DNA of 64,000 bases, from positions 806,001 to 870,000 of the forward strand of contig CANMTD010000001.1 of assembly GCA_947500775.1 (NCBI GenBank), in the 5' to 3' direction. The notes under the pieces were generated by a model. That model ran no database searches and had not been told where the DNA came from. It saw nothing but the letters and a program-made list of their open reading frames with translations. Each line of letters starts with the position of its first letter. Position 1 is the stretch's first letter. Source of the stretch: an uncultured Paracoccaceae bacterium. GTDB lineage: Bacteria; Pseudomonadota; Alphaproteobacteria; Rhodobacterales; Rhodobacteraceae. Shown one piece after another: positions 53,668-63,344 of this stretch. The translations under genes and the position numbers were made by a program.

Positions 53668-54641
53668 GGGGTCTCCCCGGTCAGGACCGTGGTCAGCCTG
53701 TCCCATTCACCGGCATCGCCGGGCAGGCCAAGGCGCAGCAAGTCGGGGGACCAGGGGAAGATCCGGCTCCAGATATGGGCGCGGGCCAGTTGATCCTGCG
53801 CGGCATGGGCGTCGGGGGTGCGGTAAAGGCGGAACAACTCGGTCCCGCCTATCGGGGTCCACCCGGCAGTGCTGGCCAGCGCGTCGATGCGCGTGGTTTC
53901 CCCGCGCAGGCGGGTGACGGTCCGGTCGGCCCATGCGGTATCGGCAAGGGCGATGCGCCCGACCTCGATCGCGGTGCCCGATACCGGCCAGGGTCCGGCC
54001 ATCTCGGACAGGGACGCGATGGTGCCCGGATGACCCAGGGCAAAGCCCAGCCGCAGCCCGGCCAACCCGTAGAATTTGCCGAACGATCGCAGCACGATCA
54101 GGCCGGGGGTGGTTCCGGCGACAGGGGCCAGCGACAGGTCGGGTCGCGCGTCGGCAAAGCTTTCGTCGACCACCAGCATGCCGGTCTGCGTGGCCAGTTG
54201 TTGCAATTGCGCGGGCGGCGTGGCGCGCCCGTCGGGGTTGTTGGGGTTCACGATCACCGCCAGATCGGCGCCGGGCAGGTCGGCTGTGGTTGCGACCTCG
54301 GTCACCTGCCACCCGGCGGCGGTCAGGCTGGCGGCATGTTCGTTATAGGTGGGCGCCAGCACCCGCGCGGTACCGGGTGCGCGCAGATGCGGGATCATCT
54401 GGATTGCGGCCTGCGCACCGCAAAGGGGCAGGATCGCGGCCCCGGTCCGGTACCGCGCGGCGGCGGCGTCCGTCAGCGCCCGCAGCGCGGCGCGGGTGGG
54501 CAGGGCTGTCCAGGCGCTGGCGGGCAAGGGCGGCAGCGGATAGGGCACGCGGTTGATCCCGGTCGACAGGTCGATCCAGTCGGGGGGCTGCCCGCCATAG
54601 GTGGCCATCGCCCAATCGATATTCCCGCCGTGATCGCGCAT
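53664..54641 (-). CDS. cobC: Threonine-phosphate decarboxylase
   Basis: This 325-residue PLP aminotransferase-fold enzyme corresponds to BluC and to CobD of Salmonella. It opens 'DHGGNIDWAMATYGG...WIDLSTGINRVPYP', has 'LVVDESFADARP' and the PLP lysine in LRSFGKFYGLAGLRLGF. It makes (R)-1-amino-2-propanol phosphate for the nucleotide loop of B12, using threonine phosphate from the kinase encoded two genes upstream. It overlaps bluB by four bases. Confidence 0.93.
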   Translation of the reverse strand: MRDHGGNIDWAMATYGGQPPDWIDLSTGINRVPYPLPPLPASAWTALPTRAALRALTDAAAARYRTGAAILPLCGAQAAIQMIPHLRAPGTARVLAPTYNEHAASLTAAGWQVTEVATTADLPGADLAVIVNPNNPDGRATPPAQLQQLATQTGMLVVDESFADARPDLSLAPVAGTTPGLIVLRSFGKFYGLAGLRLGFALGHPGTIASLSEMAGPWPVSGTAIEVGRIALADTAWADRTVTRLRGETTRIDALASTAGWTPIGGTELFRLYRTPDAHAAQDQLARAHIWSRIFPWSPDLLRLGLPGDAGEWDRLTTVLTGETP

Positions 54642-54653
54642 GATGCCTCCTGC

Positions 54654-55595
54654 CTAGATGAGCGCCAATAGCGCGAGCAGCGCGCCAAGGGCAAGCATCG
54701 CCCGCAGATAGAGCGCCAGACCGCGCGTCAGGTCGGCGGCGCCGGGGTCGGGGGCGCGGCCGTTCAGCCAGGGTTCCTGCGCCACATGATCGGCATAGAT
54801 ACGCGGGCCGGACAGGCGCACGCCAAGGGCACCGGCCATCGCGCCTTCGGGCCAGCCGGCGTTGGGGGACCGGTGGTGGCGCGCGTCACGGGCCATGCAG
54901 GCCAGCGCGGCCCATGGGCGGCGGGCGACAGCGGCGAACAGCAGCCCGGTCAGGCGTGCCGGGATCAGATTGGCCAGATCGTCGATCCGGGCCGACGCCC
55001 AGCCAAAAGCCGCGTGGCGCGGGGTGCGGTGGCCGATCATCGAATCCAGCGTGTTGATCGCCTTATAGGCGGCGATTCCCGGCAGGCCAAAGAGCACCCC
55101 CCAGAACAGCGGCGCGACAATCCCGTCGCTGGTGTTTTCGGCAAGGCTTTCCAATGCCGCACGGGCGATGCCGGGCGGGTCAAGCTGCGATGGATCGCGG
55201 CCGACGATCATCGACACCGCGTGCCGTGCGCCGGGCAGGTCGCTCTGCGCCAGCGGTCTGGCCACGGCGGCGATATGGTCGTGCATCGCCCGGCTGGCGA
55301 CCAGCGGCCAGGCCAGGACCCCGGTCAGGACCGCGCCCAGCGTGCCGCCGGGCAACAGCGTGGTGACAAGCCCCGCCACCGCCGCGCAAAGGCCGATCAC
55401 GCCAAGGGCGGTCAGCGTGCCTGCGGTGCGGCGGGCGGTGTCGCCGTCGCTGGCGTGGTTGAGCTGGCGCTCCAGCGCGGTGATCAGCGCGCCGATCCAT
55501 GTGACCGGGTGGCCGATGCGGCGATAGAGCGGATCGGGCCAGCCGATGGCGGCGTCGACCAACAGCGCCACCAACATCGCCAAAGCGCCTGTCAT
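54654..55595 (-). CDS. cobD: Adenosylcobinamide-phosphate synthase
   Basis: This 313-residue membrane protein (CbiB in Salmonella, BluD in Rhodobacter) joins aminopropanol phosphate to adenosylcobyric acid. Several hydrophobic helices frame conserved loops: 'DAAIGWPDPLYRRIGHPVTWIGALI', 'GRDPSQLDPPGIARAALESLAENTSDGIVAPLFW' and 'YKAINTLDSMIGHRTPRHAAFGWASARIDD'. It overlaps bluE by four bases and precedes cobC by 12 bases. Confidence 0.95.
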   Translation of the reverse strand: MTGALAMLVALLVDAAIGWPDPLYRRIGHPVTWIGALITALERQLNHASDGDTARRTAGTLTALGVIGLCAAVAGLVTTLLPGGTLGAVLTGVLAWPLVASRAMHDHIAAVARPLAQSDLPGARHAVSMIVGRDPSQLDPPGIARAALESLAENTSDGIVAPLFWGVLFGLPGIAAYKAINTLDSMIGHRTPRHAAFGWASARIDDLANLIPARLTGLLFAAVARRPWAALACMARDARHHRSPNAGWPEGAMAGALGVRLSGPRIYADHVAQEPWLNGRAPDPGAADLTRGLALYLRAMLALGALLALLALI

Positions 55596-56413
55596 GCCTT
55601 GCCCCCGGCGCTGAAACGCAGCACGCCGCGCAGCCCGGCTTGGCGCAATGCCTCGGGGCCATGGGGCGGGATCTGTCCGCGCGCAAAGATCAGCCCGCGC
55701 GCCGATCCGGTATGGGCGATGGCAAAGCCAAGCGCGCCCAGATCGCGGGCCAGTTTTTCGGTGGGGTCCGTGGCGGGGCCGCGCAGGGACAGGCAGCGCC
55801 GGGCCGAGGTGCTGGCCAGATCGGCAAGGGCGGGCAGGTCGTGGGCCTGTGCGGCGCTGTGCCAGCGCGAGATCAGATCGGCGATATCGGGGAATTCCAT
55901 GTCGCGCGGATCGGTGCGCCGGTTGGGGCCATAGAACCCGCCCAGCACGTCGAATTGCGGCAGGGGGGGCATGTCGGCCAAAACTTCGCCGCGGCGCGAG
56001 GCCCAGAGCAGGCGTTCAGGCCGCGCGAACATCAGCGGATCGGTGGCGCCTTCGACCGCGACACAGGCGCGGGCCAGCGCGGCGGGGTCGATGCCGGGAT
56101 CGGCCAGCCGGGCCACGGCCACCAAAGCGGCGGTTGATGCTCCGGCCCCCGCGCCTGCAGGCATCTGGGCGCGCAGTGCGATGCGGCCGCTCAGAGGTGT
56201 GCCCAGAAGGCGCATCAGGCGGCGCGCCTCGGCTGGGCCCAGAATCCGTTGCCCGGCGCAATGCACCGACAGGCCACGCCCGGGCCAATACTGCCCCTGA
56301 ACCGTCAGGGCCGGGCAGGGCAGGGTGATCAGCGCGACGGGACCGGCGGGGCCCAGCCGCCCCTGCAGCAGCTCGCCGAAGTGTCCGGCCACGCGGGTGC
56401 GAAGCCGGGTCAT
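55592..56413 (-). CDS. bluE: L-threonine kinase, GHMP family (BluE/PduX type)
   Basis: This 273-residue GHMP kinase opens 'RTRVAGHFGELLQGRLG' and has the ATP-binding glycine loop MPAGAGAGASTAAL and a C-terminal 'AIAHTGSARGLIF'. In Rhodobacter, BluE phosphorylates threonine to feed CobC. The gene order here, F-E-D-C-B on the minus strand, matches the Rhodobacter blu operon. The ATG at 56411-56413 overlaps the upstream phosphatase stop; longer readings are shadows. Confidence 0.87.
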   Translation of the reverse strand: MTRLRTRVAGHFGELLQGRLGPAGPVALITLPCPALTVQGQYWPGRGLSVHCAGQRILGPAEARRLMRLLGTPLSGRIALRAQMPAGAGAGASTAALVAVARLADPGIDPAALARACVAVEGATDPLMFARPERLLWASRRGEVLADMPPLPQFDVLGGFYGPNRRTDPRDMEFPDIADLISRWHSAAQAHDLPALADLASTSARRCLSLRGPATDPTEKLARDLGALGFAIAHTGSARGLIFARGQIPPHGPEALRQAGLRGVLRFSAGGKA

Positions 56414-56994
56414 GCGGGACGCCAGTTGACGCAGTGAATCGCAAAACCGCCCTGGGGCAGCGCGGTCAGCCGGGTCAGCGACAGAGGGTCGATGACAAAC
56501 CCCAATCCGGCGGCAGGCGCGCCCAAAGCCAGCGCAAGGCCCGCACGCACGGTGCCCGCATGGGCGACAACGGCGATACGCTGGCCGGGGTGGGCGGCGA
56601 TCAGATCGGTCAGGGCCGGGTGGCTGCGCGCGCAAAGACCCGTGAAACTTTCGCCGCCGGGGGGCGTGTGCCGGGCCAGATCGGCGGAGCTGAGCGCGCC
56701 CAGATCGGGCAGATCGCCAAAGGCCATCCCGTCCCACGCGCCGAAATCCTGTTCCCACAGCGCAGGCTGCGGGGCGGGGGCCGCGCCCGGCCACAGGGCG
56801 GCTGCGGTCTGGGCGCAGCGGCGCGCGGGGCTGGCGACGATCCGGTCGGGGGTGCCCATGGCGGCGCGCAGGGCGGCAATGCCCGCCGCATCGCTGCAAT
56901 CGGCCTCTACATCCGTGCGGCCGCACAAACGCCCGCCGTGCAGCGCGGGCGCATGCCGGATCAGCATCAGTTCTGTCGGTGCATCGCCCGGCAC
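56410..56994 (-). CDS. bluF: Alpha-ribazole phosphatase-like histidine phosphatase (BluF)
   Basis: This 194-residue phosphoglycerate-mutase-like phosphatase has the phospho-histidine motif LIRHAPALHGGRLCGRTD, 'ASPARRCAQTA', 'EQDFGAWDGM' and the second catalytic His in VAHAGTVRAG. It probably dephosphorylates alpha-ribazole phosphate or the final adenosylcobalamin phosphate. I chose a GTG at 56992-56994 behind GAGGG; an internal ATG at 56965-56967 directly before the RH motif is possible. It heads the minus-strand operon, divergent from cobU. Confidence 0.86.
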   Translation of the reverse strand: MPGDAPTELMLIRHAPALHGGRLCGRTDVEADCSDAAGIAALRAAMGTPDRIVASPARRCAQTAAALWPGAAPAPQPALWEQDFGAWDGMAFGDLPDLGALSSADLARHTPPGGESFTGLCARSHPALTDLIAAHPGQRIAVVAHAGTVRAGLALALGAPAAGLGFVIDPLSLTRLTALPQGGFAIHCVNWRPA

Positions 56995-56995
56995 G

Positions 56996-57009
56996 GTCGC
57001 ATTCCCTCT
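56996..57009 (-). promoter_or_regulatory. Riboswitch-like 14-mer in the bluF leader
   Basis: The minus-strand sequence AGAGGGAATGCGAC just before bluF is identical to a stretch of the cobalamin riboswitch before cobW (41943-41956), but no B12 box or other aptamer block accompanies it. It contains the putative bluF ribosome-binding site GAGGG. Confidence 0.5.
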
Positions 57010-57045
57010 TTCACCATCTGCCTGTTTCTGCTTTGTCACAGGGCC

Positions 57046-57561
57046 ATGAGCAAGACGATACTGATCACAGGCGGCGCGCGGTCCGGCAAAAGCGTGATTG
57101 CCGAGCAACAGGCCAAGGCGCTGGGGCCCCGGCTGATCTATATCGCCACGGCCGAGGTGCGCGATGGCGAAATGGCGGCGCGGGTGGCGCAGCATCAGGC
57201 GCGGCGCGGGAATGAATGGACCACCCGGGCCGAACCGATCGACCTGCCCGGGGCCTTGTCGGAAACCGACGGGCAGGGGCCGCGGCTGGTCGATTGCCTG
57301 ACCCTGTGGCTGACCAACCTGATGCTGGCGGATCGCGACTGGCAGGCGGCGGCGGAACAGTTGACCCGGACGCTGGGTCAGCAGCGCGACCCGGTGGTGA
57401 TCGTCACCAATGAGGTCGGCGCCGGGATCGTGCCGGAAAACGCGCTGGCGCGGGCGTTCCGCGATGCGGCCGGACAGGTGAACCAACAGGTCGCCGCCGT
57501 GTCGGACGAGGTATATATGGCCGTGGCCGGGATTCCATTGAAAGTGAAACCACATGACTGA
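57046..57561 (+). CDS. cobU: Adenosylcobinamide kinase / guanylyltransferase
   Basis: This 171-residue bifunctional enzyme (CobP in Pseudomonas naming) phosphorylates adenosylcobinamide and attaches GMP. It has P-loop TGGARSGKSVIAE, 'YIATAEVRDGEMAARVAQHQARRGNEWTT' with the guanylated His, and 'VTNEVGAGIVPENALARAFRDAAG'. The ATG at 57046 is 51 bases from the divergent bluF start. It overlaps cobT by 8 bases. Confidence 0.95.
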   Translation: MSKTILITGGARSGKSVIAEQQAKALGPRLIYIATAEVRDGEMAARVAQHQARRGNEWTTRAEPIDLPGALSETDGQGPRLVDCLTLWLTNLMLADRDWQAAAEQLTRTLGQQRDPVVIVTNEVGAGIVPENALARAFRDAAGQVNQQVAAVSDEVYMAVAGIPLKVKPHD

Positions 57562-58579
57562 CACCCCCTTTGCGCTGACCGATCTGGGGGCGCTTGCCGG
57601 CCTGGCCGATCACCTGCCGGTGGCCGATGCCGCCGCCGCCGCCGCCGCGATGGCCCGGCAGGACAGCCTGACCAAACCCCCCGGCGCGCTGGGCCGGTTA
57701 GAGGAACTGGCGGCCTTCATGGCAGGATGGCACGGCGTGGCGCAGCCCCGGATCGACCGCGCACAGGCGCTGGTCTTTGCCGGAAACCACGGCATCTGCG
57801 ATCAGGGGGTGAACCCATTTCCGCAAGCGGTGACCGCCCAGATGGTCGCGAATTTTCAGGCGGGCGGGGCCGCGATCAACCAGCTCTGCCGCGAATTCGG
57901 GGCCGATCTGTCGGTGATCGCGCTGGAACTGGACCGGCCCACCGCCGATTTCACCCAAGCCCCGGCGATGGGCGCGGCCGAGTGCCTTGAGGCGCTGAAC
58001 CGGGGGGCCGCGGCGGTGGACCCAACGGCGGATGTGATCCTGCTGGGCGAAATGGGGATCGGCAATTCGACCATCGCGGCGGCGCTGTGTTCGGCGTTGT
58101 TCGACGGCGATGTTGCCGATTGGGTCGGCCCGGGCACCGGGTCGGACGCGGGCGGGGTGGCGCGCAAACAGGCGGCGATCCGCGCCGGGCTGGCGCGCCA
58201 TGCGGCGGTTCTGGACGATCCGGCGGCGGTTCTGGCGGCGCTGGGCGGGCGCGAACAGGCGGCGATCTGCGGTGCGGTTCTGGCGGCACGGGCCGCGCGC
58301 ATTCCGGTGATTCTGGATGGGTTCATCTGCACGGCGGCGGCGGCGGTTCTGCAGGCGGCGGACCACCGGTTGCTGGATCATTGTCAGGTCGGCCATGTCA
58401 GCGCCGAACCGGGGCACAAACGCTTGCTGACGGCAATCAACAAGCGCCCGGTGCTGGAATTCGACATGCGGCTGGGCGAAGGATCGGGGGCGGCTCTGGC
58501 GCTGGGCATCCTGCGGGCGGCGCTGGCCTGTCACAACGGCATGGCCACCTTCGGCGAGGCCGGGGTGTCCGAGGCGTGA
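57554..58579 (+). CDS. cobT: Nicotinate-nucleotide-dimethylbenzimidazole phosphoribosyltransferase
   Basis: This 341-residue enzyme (CobT in Salmonella naming, unrelated to the chelatase CobT) makes alpha-ribazole phosphate from the BluB product. Segments include 'RQDSLTKPPGALGRLEELA', 'VFAGNHGICDQGVNPFPQAVTAQMV' and 'GEMGIGNSTIAAAL', with a closing catalytic Glu in 'RLGEGSGAALALGI'. It is the middle gene of cobU-cobT-cobS, with an overlap of 8 bases to cobU and 4 bases (GTGA) to cobS. Confidence 0.96.
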   Translation: MTDTPFALTDLGALAGLADHLPVADAAAAAAAMARQDSLTKPPGALGRLEELAAFMAGWHGVAQPRIDRAQALVFAGNHGICDQGVNPFPQAVTAQMVANFQAGGAAINQLCREFGADLSVIALELDRPTADFTQAPAMGAAECLEALNRGAAAVDPTADVILLGEMGIGNSTIAAALCSALFDGDVADWVGPGTGSDAGGVARKQAAIRAGLARHAAVLDDPAAVLAALGGREQAAICGAVLAARAARIPVILDGFICTAAAAVLQAADHRLLDHCQVGHVSAEPGHKRLLTAINKRPVLEFDMRLGEGSGAALALGILRAALACHNGMATFGEAGVSEA

Positions 58580-59337
58580 GCGCGCATCTGTCCAGACGCC
58601 TGCGCGAAGGTCAGGTCGCGATGATGCTGTTGACCCGGCTGCCTGCGGGGCGGATCGGGGGCGATGCGCCGGGGCTGGCGGCCTCGGGCTGGGCATGGCC
58701 CCTGGTGGGCGGGCTGATCGGTGGGCTGGCGGCGGCGGTGTTTGGCATTGCGGCATGGCTGGGCCTGCCTGCGACAATGGCGGCGCTGCTGGCGCTGGCG
58801 GCCGGGGCGCTGGCCACCGGGGCCATGCATGAGGACGGTCTGGCCGATCTGGTCGATGGATTCGGCGGCGGCGGGGATCGCGCCGCCAAGCTGCGGATCA
58901 TGCGCGACAGCCAGATCGGCAGCTATGGCACGCTGGCGCTGATCCTGTCGGTGGGGCTGCGCTGGGCGGCGATCACGGCGCTGGCGGGCACGGGCTTGGC
59001 CGTGCTGGCACTGATCGGCGTGGCGGCGGCCAGCCGCGCGGGTCTGCCGCTGGCGCTGTCGCTGATGCCTGCGGCGCGCGACAATGGGCTGGGCCATATG
59101 GCGGCACGGGACGGCGCGCCGGGGGCGTTGATCGCGGTGGGGATCGGGGCGATCTTTCTGCTGCCGCTGGGGCTGTTGCCCGCGCTGATCGTGGGGGCGG
59201 CCATGGCCTGCGCCTGCCTGTTTCTGGGCCGGATCGCCCTGCGCCAGATCGGGGGCCAGACCGGCGATGTTCTGGGCGCGATGCAGCAATGCGCCGAGCT
59301 GGCCGGCTGGATCGCGATTGTCGCCCTTGCGGGCTGA
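58576..59337 (+). CDS. cobS: Adenosylcobinamide-GDP ribazoletransferase
   Basis: This 253-residue integral membrane enzyme (CobV in Pseudomonas naming) joins GDP-cobinamide and alpha-ribazole (phosphate), completing B12. Signature sequences are 'MMLLTRLPAG', 'GAMHEDGLADLVDGFGGGGDRAAKLRIMRDSQIGSYG' with metal-binding acidic residues, and several hydrophobic helices. It starts at a GTG overlapping the cobT stop (GTGA). Confidence 0.95.
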   Translation: MSAHLSRRLREGQVAMMLLTRLPAGRIGGDAPGLAASGWAWPLVGGLIGGLAAAVFGIAAWLGLPATMAALLALAAGALATGAMHEDGLADLVDGFGGGGDRAAKLRIMRDSQIGSYGTLALILSVGLRWAAITALAGTGLAVLALIGVAAASRAGLPLALSLMPAARDNGLGHMAARDGAPGALIAVGIGAIFLLPLGLLPALIVGAAMACACLFLGRIALRQIGGQTGDVLGAMQQCAELAGWIAIVALAG

Positions 59338-59709
59338 ACCACCCCGCCAGATTCGCCATAATCACGATTGCGTCATGCCCCCCGATTGCCGGGCCGGACA
59401 GGCAACGCGCCGCAGATAAGAGTTTTGACAATCCCGCTGACAGCCGTGCCCGGGCGGCTTGTAAATCGCGCCGCAATTAACCCATTGTAAAATGGATGAT
59501 TTTTGCGCCAGCCCTGCCGCCTGGTCAATGTTTTCAATGTGCATTGTGAATTCGTTGACAAAAAAATCCATTCAGTGAAATAGCTTACGTTTTTTTTGAC
59601 AGATCGTTTATGGTGATTTTCGAGGAGACCAACCGTTTACGCGTTGGACGAGGGGGATTGAGGGCACGCATCAACGACATGCGGGCCCCATCTGTAGGAG
59701 GAGATTTCC
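59338..59709. other. AT-rich promoter region upstream of acs
   Basis: These 372 bases contain no gene. The right half is markedly AT-rich and holds two TTGACA hexamers (59555-59560 and 59596-59601) and a small dyad CAATG-TG-CATTG (59536-59547). T-tracts are also present, and a strong AGGAGGAG ribosome-binding site lies just before acs. No convincing -10 box can be paired with certainty. Confidence 0.5.
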
Positions 59710-61659
59710 ATGCCCGATAAGACCTATCCGCCAAGCGCCGCTTTCGCCAAAGGCGCGCATATCGACAGCGCGAAATACGATGCGATGTACCCCGCGTCGG
59801 TGTCCGATCCCGATGCTTTCTGGGGCGAACAGGGCAAGCGGCTGGATTGGATCAAGCCTTACAGCACGGTGAAAAACACCGATTACACGCTGGGGCAGGT
59901 GTCGATCAAATGGTTCGAGGATGGCACGCTGAACGTGGCGGCCAACTGCGTGGATCGGCATCTGGCCACCCGCGCCGATCAGACCGCGATCATCTGGGAA
60001 CCCGACAGCGCGGATGAACCGGCCAAACACATCACCTATCGCGAGTTGCACAGCGCGGTCTGCAAGATGGCCAACATCCTTGAGGATATGGGCGTGCGCA
60101 AGGGCGACCGGGTGGTGATCTATCTGCCGATGATCCCCGAAGCCGCCTATGCGATGCTGGCCTGCGCGCGGATCGGCGCGATCCATTCGATCGTCTTTGC
60201 CGGGTTCAGCCCCGATGCGCTGGGCGCGCGGATCAACGGCTGCGACGCCAAGGTGGTGATCACCGCGGACGAGGCCCCGCGCGGCGGCCGCAAGACGGCG
60301 CTGAAATCCAACACCGACGCGGCGCTGCTGCATTGCAAGGACACGGTCAAATGTCTGGTCGTGAAACGCACCGGCGGCCAGACCACATGGATCGCCGACC
60401 GCGACTATGACTATAACGAACTGGCGCTTGAGGCGGATGAGATCAGCGCCCCGGCGGAAATGAACGCCGAGGACCCGCTGTTCATCCTGTATACCTCCGG
60501 CTCGACCGGGCAGCCCAAGGGCGTGGTGCACACCACCGGCGGCTATCTGACCTATGCCGCGATGACGCATGAGATGGTGTTCGATTACCACGAGGGCGAT
60601 ATTTTCTGGTGCACGGCGGATGTGGGCTGGGTCACCGGCCACAGCTATATCGTTTACGGGCCGCTGGCCAATGGCGCGACCACCGTGATGTTCGAAGGCG
60701 TGCCGACCTATCCCGACGCGGGCCGGTTCTGGGCCGTCTGCGAAAAGCACAAGGTCAACCAGTTCTATACCGCGCCCACCGCGATCCGCGCGCTGATGGC
60801 GCATGGCTCGGACCCCGTGGCCAAATACGATCTGAGCGATCTGAAGGTACTGGGCACGGTCGGCGAACCGATCAACCCCGAGGCCTGGAACTGGTACAAC
60901 GATGTCGTCGGCAAGGGCAAATGCCCGATCGTCGACACTTGGTGGCAGACCGAAACCGGCGGTCACCTGCTGACCCCGCTGCCGGGCGCGACCCCCACCA
61001 AACCGGGCAGCGCGACCACCCCGTTCTTCGGCGTTCAGCCGGTCGTTCTGGACGCCCATACCGGCGCCGAAATCACCACGGTTGAGGCCGAGGGCGTATT
61101 GTGCCTGAAAGACAGCTGGCCGGGCCAGATGCGCACCGTCTGGGGCGATCACGACCGGTTCGAAAAGACCTATTTCAGCGACTACAAAGGCTATTACTTC
61201 ACCGGGGACGGCTGCCGCCGCGATGCCGATGGGTATTACTGGATCACCGGCCGTGTGGACGATGTGATCAACGTGTCCGGTCACCGGATGGGCACGGCCG
61301 AGGTTGAAAGCGCGCTGGTGGCGCATGCCAAAGTGGCCGAGGCCGCCGTGGTCGGATACCCGCATGCGATCAAGGGGCAGGGCATCTATGCCTATGTCAC
61401 GCTGATGAACGGGATCGAACCGTCGGACGAGCTGCGCAAAGAGCTGGAAACATGGGTCCGGACCGAGATCGGGCCGATCGCCAAGCCGGACCTGCTGCAA
61501 TGGGCGCCGGGGCTGCCGAAAACCCGTTCGGGCAAGATCATGCGCCGTATCCTGCGCAAGATCGCCGAGAACGACTATGGCGCCTTGGGCGATACCTCGA
61601 CCCTTGCCGATCCCTCGGTGGTGGATGATCTGATCGACAACCGGATGAACCGGGCATGA
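59710..61659 (+). CDS. acs: Acetyl-CoA synthetase (AMP-forming)
   Basis: This 649-residue Acs activates acetate to acetyl-CoA, releasing AMP and pyrophosphate. Visible are the P-loop-like A3 motif [18 protein letters not shown], 'WWQTETGG', the hinge '[21 protein letters not shown]' and the C-terminal acetylatable lysine in [12 protein letters not shown]. It is full length. The stop overlaps the ATG of an adenylate kinase, an apt partner because it removes AMP. Confidence 0.97.
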   Translation: MPDKTYPPSAAFAKGAHIDSAKYDAMYPASVSDPDAFWGEQGKRLDWIKPYSTVKNTDYTLGQVSIKWFEDGTLNVAANCVDRHLATRADQTAIIWEPDSADEPAKHITYRELHSAVCKMANILEDMGVRKGDRVVIYLPMIPEAAYAMLACARIGAIHSIVFAGFSPDALGARINGCDAKVVITADEAPRGGRKTALKSNTDAALLHCKDTVKCLVVKRTGGQTTWIADRDYDYNELALEADEISAPAEMNAEDPLFILYTSGSTGQPKGVVHTTGGYLTYAAMTHEMVFDYHEGDIFWCTADVGWVTGHSYIVYGPLANGATTVMFEGVPTYPDAGRFWAVCEKHKVNQFYTAPTAIRALMAHGSDPVAKYDLSDLKVLGTVGEPINPEAWNWYNDVVGKGKCPIVDTWWQTETGGHLLTPLPGATPTKPGSATTPFFGVQPVVLDAHTGAEITTVEAEGVLCLKDSWPGQMRTVWGDHDRFEKTYFSDYKGYYFTGDGCRRDADGYYWITGRVDDVINVSGHRMGTAEVESALVAHAKVAEAAVVGYPHAIKGQGIYAYVTLMNGIEPSDELRKELETWVRTEIGPIAKPDLLQWAPGLPKTRSGKIMRRILRKIAENDYGALGDTSTLADPSVVDDLIDNRMNRA

Positions 61660-62348
61660 GCGGCGCAGGGGCGACGCTTGAGGTTGTGCCCGCCGTTCTG
61701 ATCCTGCTGGGCCCTCCGGGGGCCGGCAAGGGCACGCAGGCGCGGGTGCTGGAAGAACGGTTCGGTCTGGTGCAGCTGTCCACCGGCGATCTGCTGCGCG
61801 CCGCGGTGGCGGCGGGCACCGAGGCGGGCAAGGCGGCCAAAGCGGTGATGGAGGCGGGCGATCTGGTCAGCGACGAGATCGTGCTGGCGATCCTGAAAGA
61901 CCGGCTGTTGGAACCCGATGTGTCCAAAGGCGTGATCCTGGACGGCTTTCCACGCACCACGGCACAGGCCGAGGCGCTGGACGATCTGCTGGCCGCGACC
62001 GGCCAACGGATCAACGCCGCCGTCAGCCTGGAGGTGGACGACGCGGCGATGGTGACCCGGATCTCGGGCCGCTATACCTGCGGCGGCTGCGGCGAAGGCT
62101 ATCACGACAGTTTCAAAAAGCCCGCCGTGGCAGGCACCTGCGACAAATGTGGCGGCACCGAAATGAAACGCCGCGCCGATGACACCGCCGAGGCGGTCGC
62201 GACCCGGCTGCAGGCCTATCACGCGCAAACCGCGCCGCTGATCACCTATTACGAGGGGCGCGGCTGTCTGGAAACCCTGCCAGCAATGGGCGCCATCGAA
62301 GATGTGGCCGCAGCGCTGAAGGGGATTGTGGAACAGGCCACGCGGTAG
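61656..62348 (+). CDS. adk: Adenylate kinase, zinc-binding lid type
   Basis: This 230-residue kinase has P-loop [12 protein letters not shown], '[11 protein letters not shown]', '[15 protein letters not shown]' and a long lid with a four-Cys zinc site ([12 protein letters not shown]...GTCDKCGG). It converts AMP plus ATP to two ADP. The ATGA overlap with acs indicates coupling with acetate activation. In many related genomes the housekeeping adk sits by secY; this copy may be an additional one, which the window cannot show. Confidence 0.94.
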   Translation: MSGAGATLEVVPAVLILLGPPGAGKGTQARVLEERFGLVQLSTGDLLRAAVAAGTEAGKAAKAVMEAGDLVSDEIVLAILKDRLLEPDVSKGVILDGFPRTTAQAEALDDLLAATGQRINAAVSLEVDDAAMVTRISGRYTCGGCGEGYHDSFKKPAVAGTCDKCGGTEMKRRADDTAEAVATRLQAYHAQTAPLITYYEGRGCLETLPAMGAIEDVAAALKGIVEQATR

Positions 62349-62357
62349 GGGTATGAG

Positions 62358-62383
62358 CGGGCCCCGGCATTGGTTGGGGCCCG
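62358..62383 (+). terminator. Hairpin after acs-adk
   Basis: CGGGCCCC-GGCATTGGTT-GGGGCCCG is an eight-base-pair perfect stem 9 bases after the adk stop. It is followed by TTGAATAC rather than a T-run, so it may be a rho-aided or bidirectional terminator (truA converges from the right). Confidence 0.6.
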
Positions 62384-62466
62384 TTGAATACTGCTCAAAT
62401 CGCCCTTTTTTCCGGGGCCTTGGCTCAGCCAGTCAGTATAAGGCGCGGCGTTTCACGCGCTGTCGC

Positions 62467-63240
62467 CTAGCCCTGCGCAAACGGATCATCCGGATATTGC
62501 ACCGCCGCCAGATACAGCCCTTGTGGCGGGCAGACCGGGCCGCAGGCGGCGCGGTTGCGGGCCTCTAGCGCGGATTTCACCTCTTCGGGCGCCCAACTGC
62601 CCGCGCCGACCCGTTCCAGCGTGCCGACAAAGCTGCGGACCTGGTTGTGCAGAAAGCTGCGGGCGCGGATGGTAAAGCGGAATTCCTGTCCGCCGGGATA
62701 ATCGCGCTGTTCGATTTGCAACGCGTCCAGCGTTTTGACGGGCGAGGCGGCCTGACAATGGGTCGCGCGGAAAGTGGTGAAATCATGCCGCCCGATCAGG
62801 TAATCGGCGGCCTGCTGCATTCGCGCCAGATCAAGCGGGTGCGCCACCTGCCAGACCTTGCCGCGGTCGTGGGTCAGGGGCGCGCGCCGGGCCACCAGCC
62901 GGAACAGGTATTGCCGTTCCAGCGCGGAAAACCGGGCGTGAAAATCATCGTCGACCTCGGCGGCCTGCACGATCGCCACGGGCGCCGGTTTCAGATGATA
63001 ATTCAGCGCCTCGGACAGGCGGAAGGCGCCCCAGTCCTTGGCCAGATCGCAATGGGCGACCTGCCCGAACGCATGCACGCCTGCATCGGTGCGCCCGGCG
63101 GCGGCGATGGTGTGCGGGCCCGGTTCCAGCCGCGCCAGCGCCGCCTCGACCGCGCCCTGTACGGACGGGTGATCGGCCTGGCGTTGCCAGCCGGAAAACG
63201 GCGCACCGTCATATTCGATTTTCAATGCGTAACGTGGCAT
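62467..63240 (-). CDS. truA: tRNA pseudouridine synthase A
   Basis: This 257-residue TruA modifies uridines 38-40 in the anticodon stem-loop. It has '[18 protein letters not shown]', the catalytic Asp in [15 protein letters not shown], and '[18 protein letters not shown]' and '[19 protein letters not shown]'. It appears monocistronic and is divergent from the YcjX-family gene. Confidence 0.96.
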   Translation of the reverse strand: MPRYALKIEYDGAPFSGWQRQADHPSVQGAVEAALARLEPGPHTIAAAGRTDAGVHAFGQVAHCDLAKDWGAFRLSEALNYHLKPAPVAIVQAAEVDDDFHARFSALERQYLFRLVARRAPLTHDRGKVWQVAHPLDLARMQQAADYLIGRHDFTTFRATHCQAASPVKTLDALQIEQRDYPGGQEFRFTIRARSFLHNQVRSFVGTLERVGAGSWAPEEVKSALEARNRAACGPVCPPQGLYLAAVQYPDDPFAQG

Positions 63241-63344
63241 GCCCCCGGTTACCGCGCCGCGCGGCGATTGGCAATCTGGTGGGTTTGGGCTGGCGGCGGG
63301 CTGCAGGCGTGCCTATCTTGGGCGGGCAGGTGCGAGGGGCGGCT

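Noticed and set aside
59671-61500. 609-codon minus-strand frame opposite acs
   Set aside because: Antisense shadow of acs, beginning and ending at no meaningful signal.
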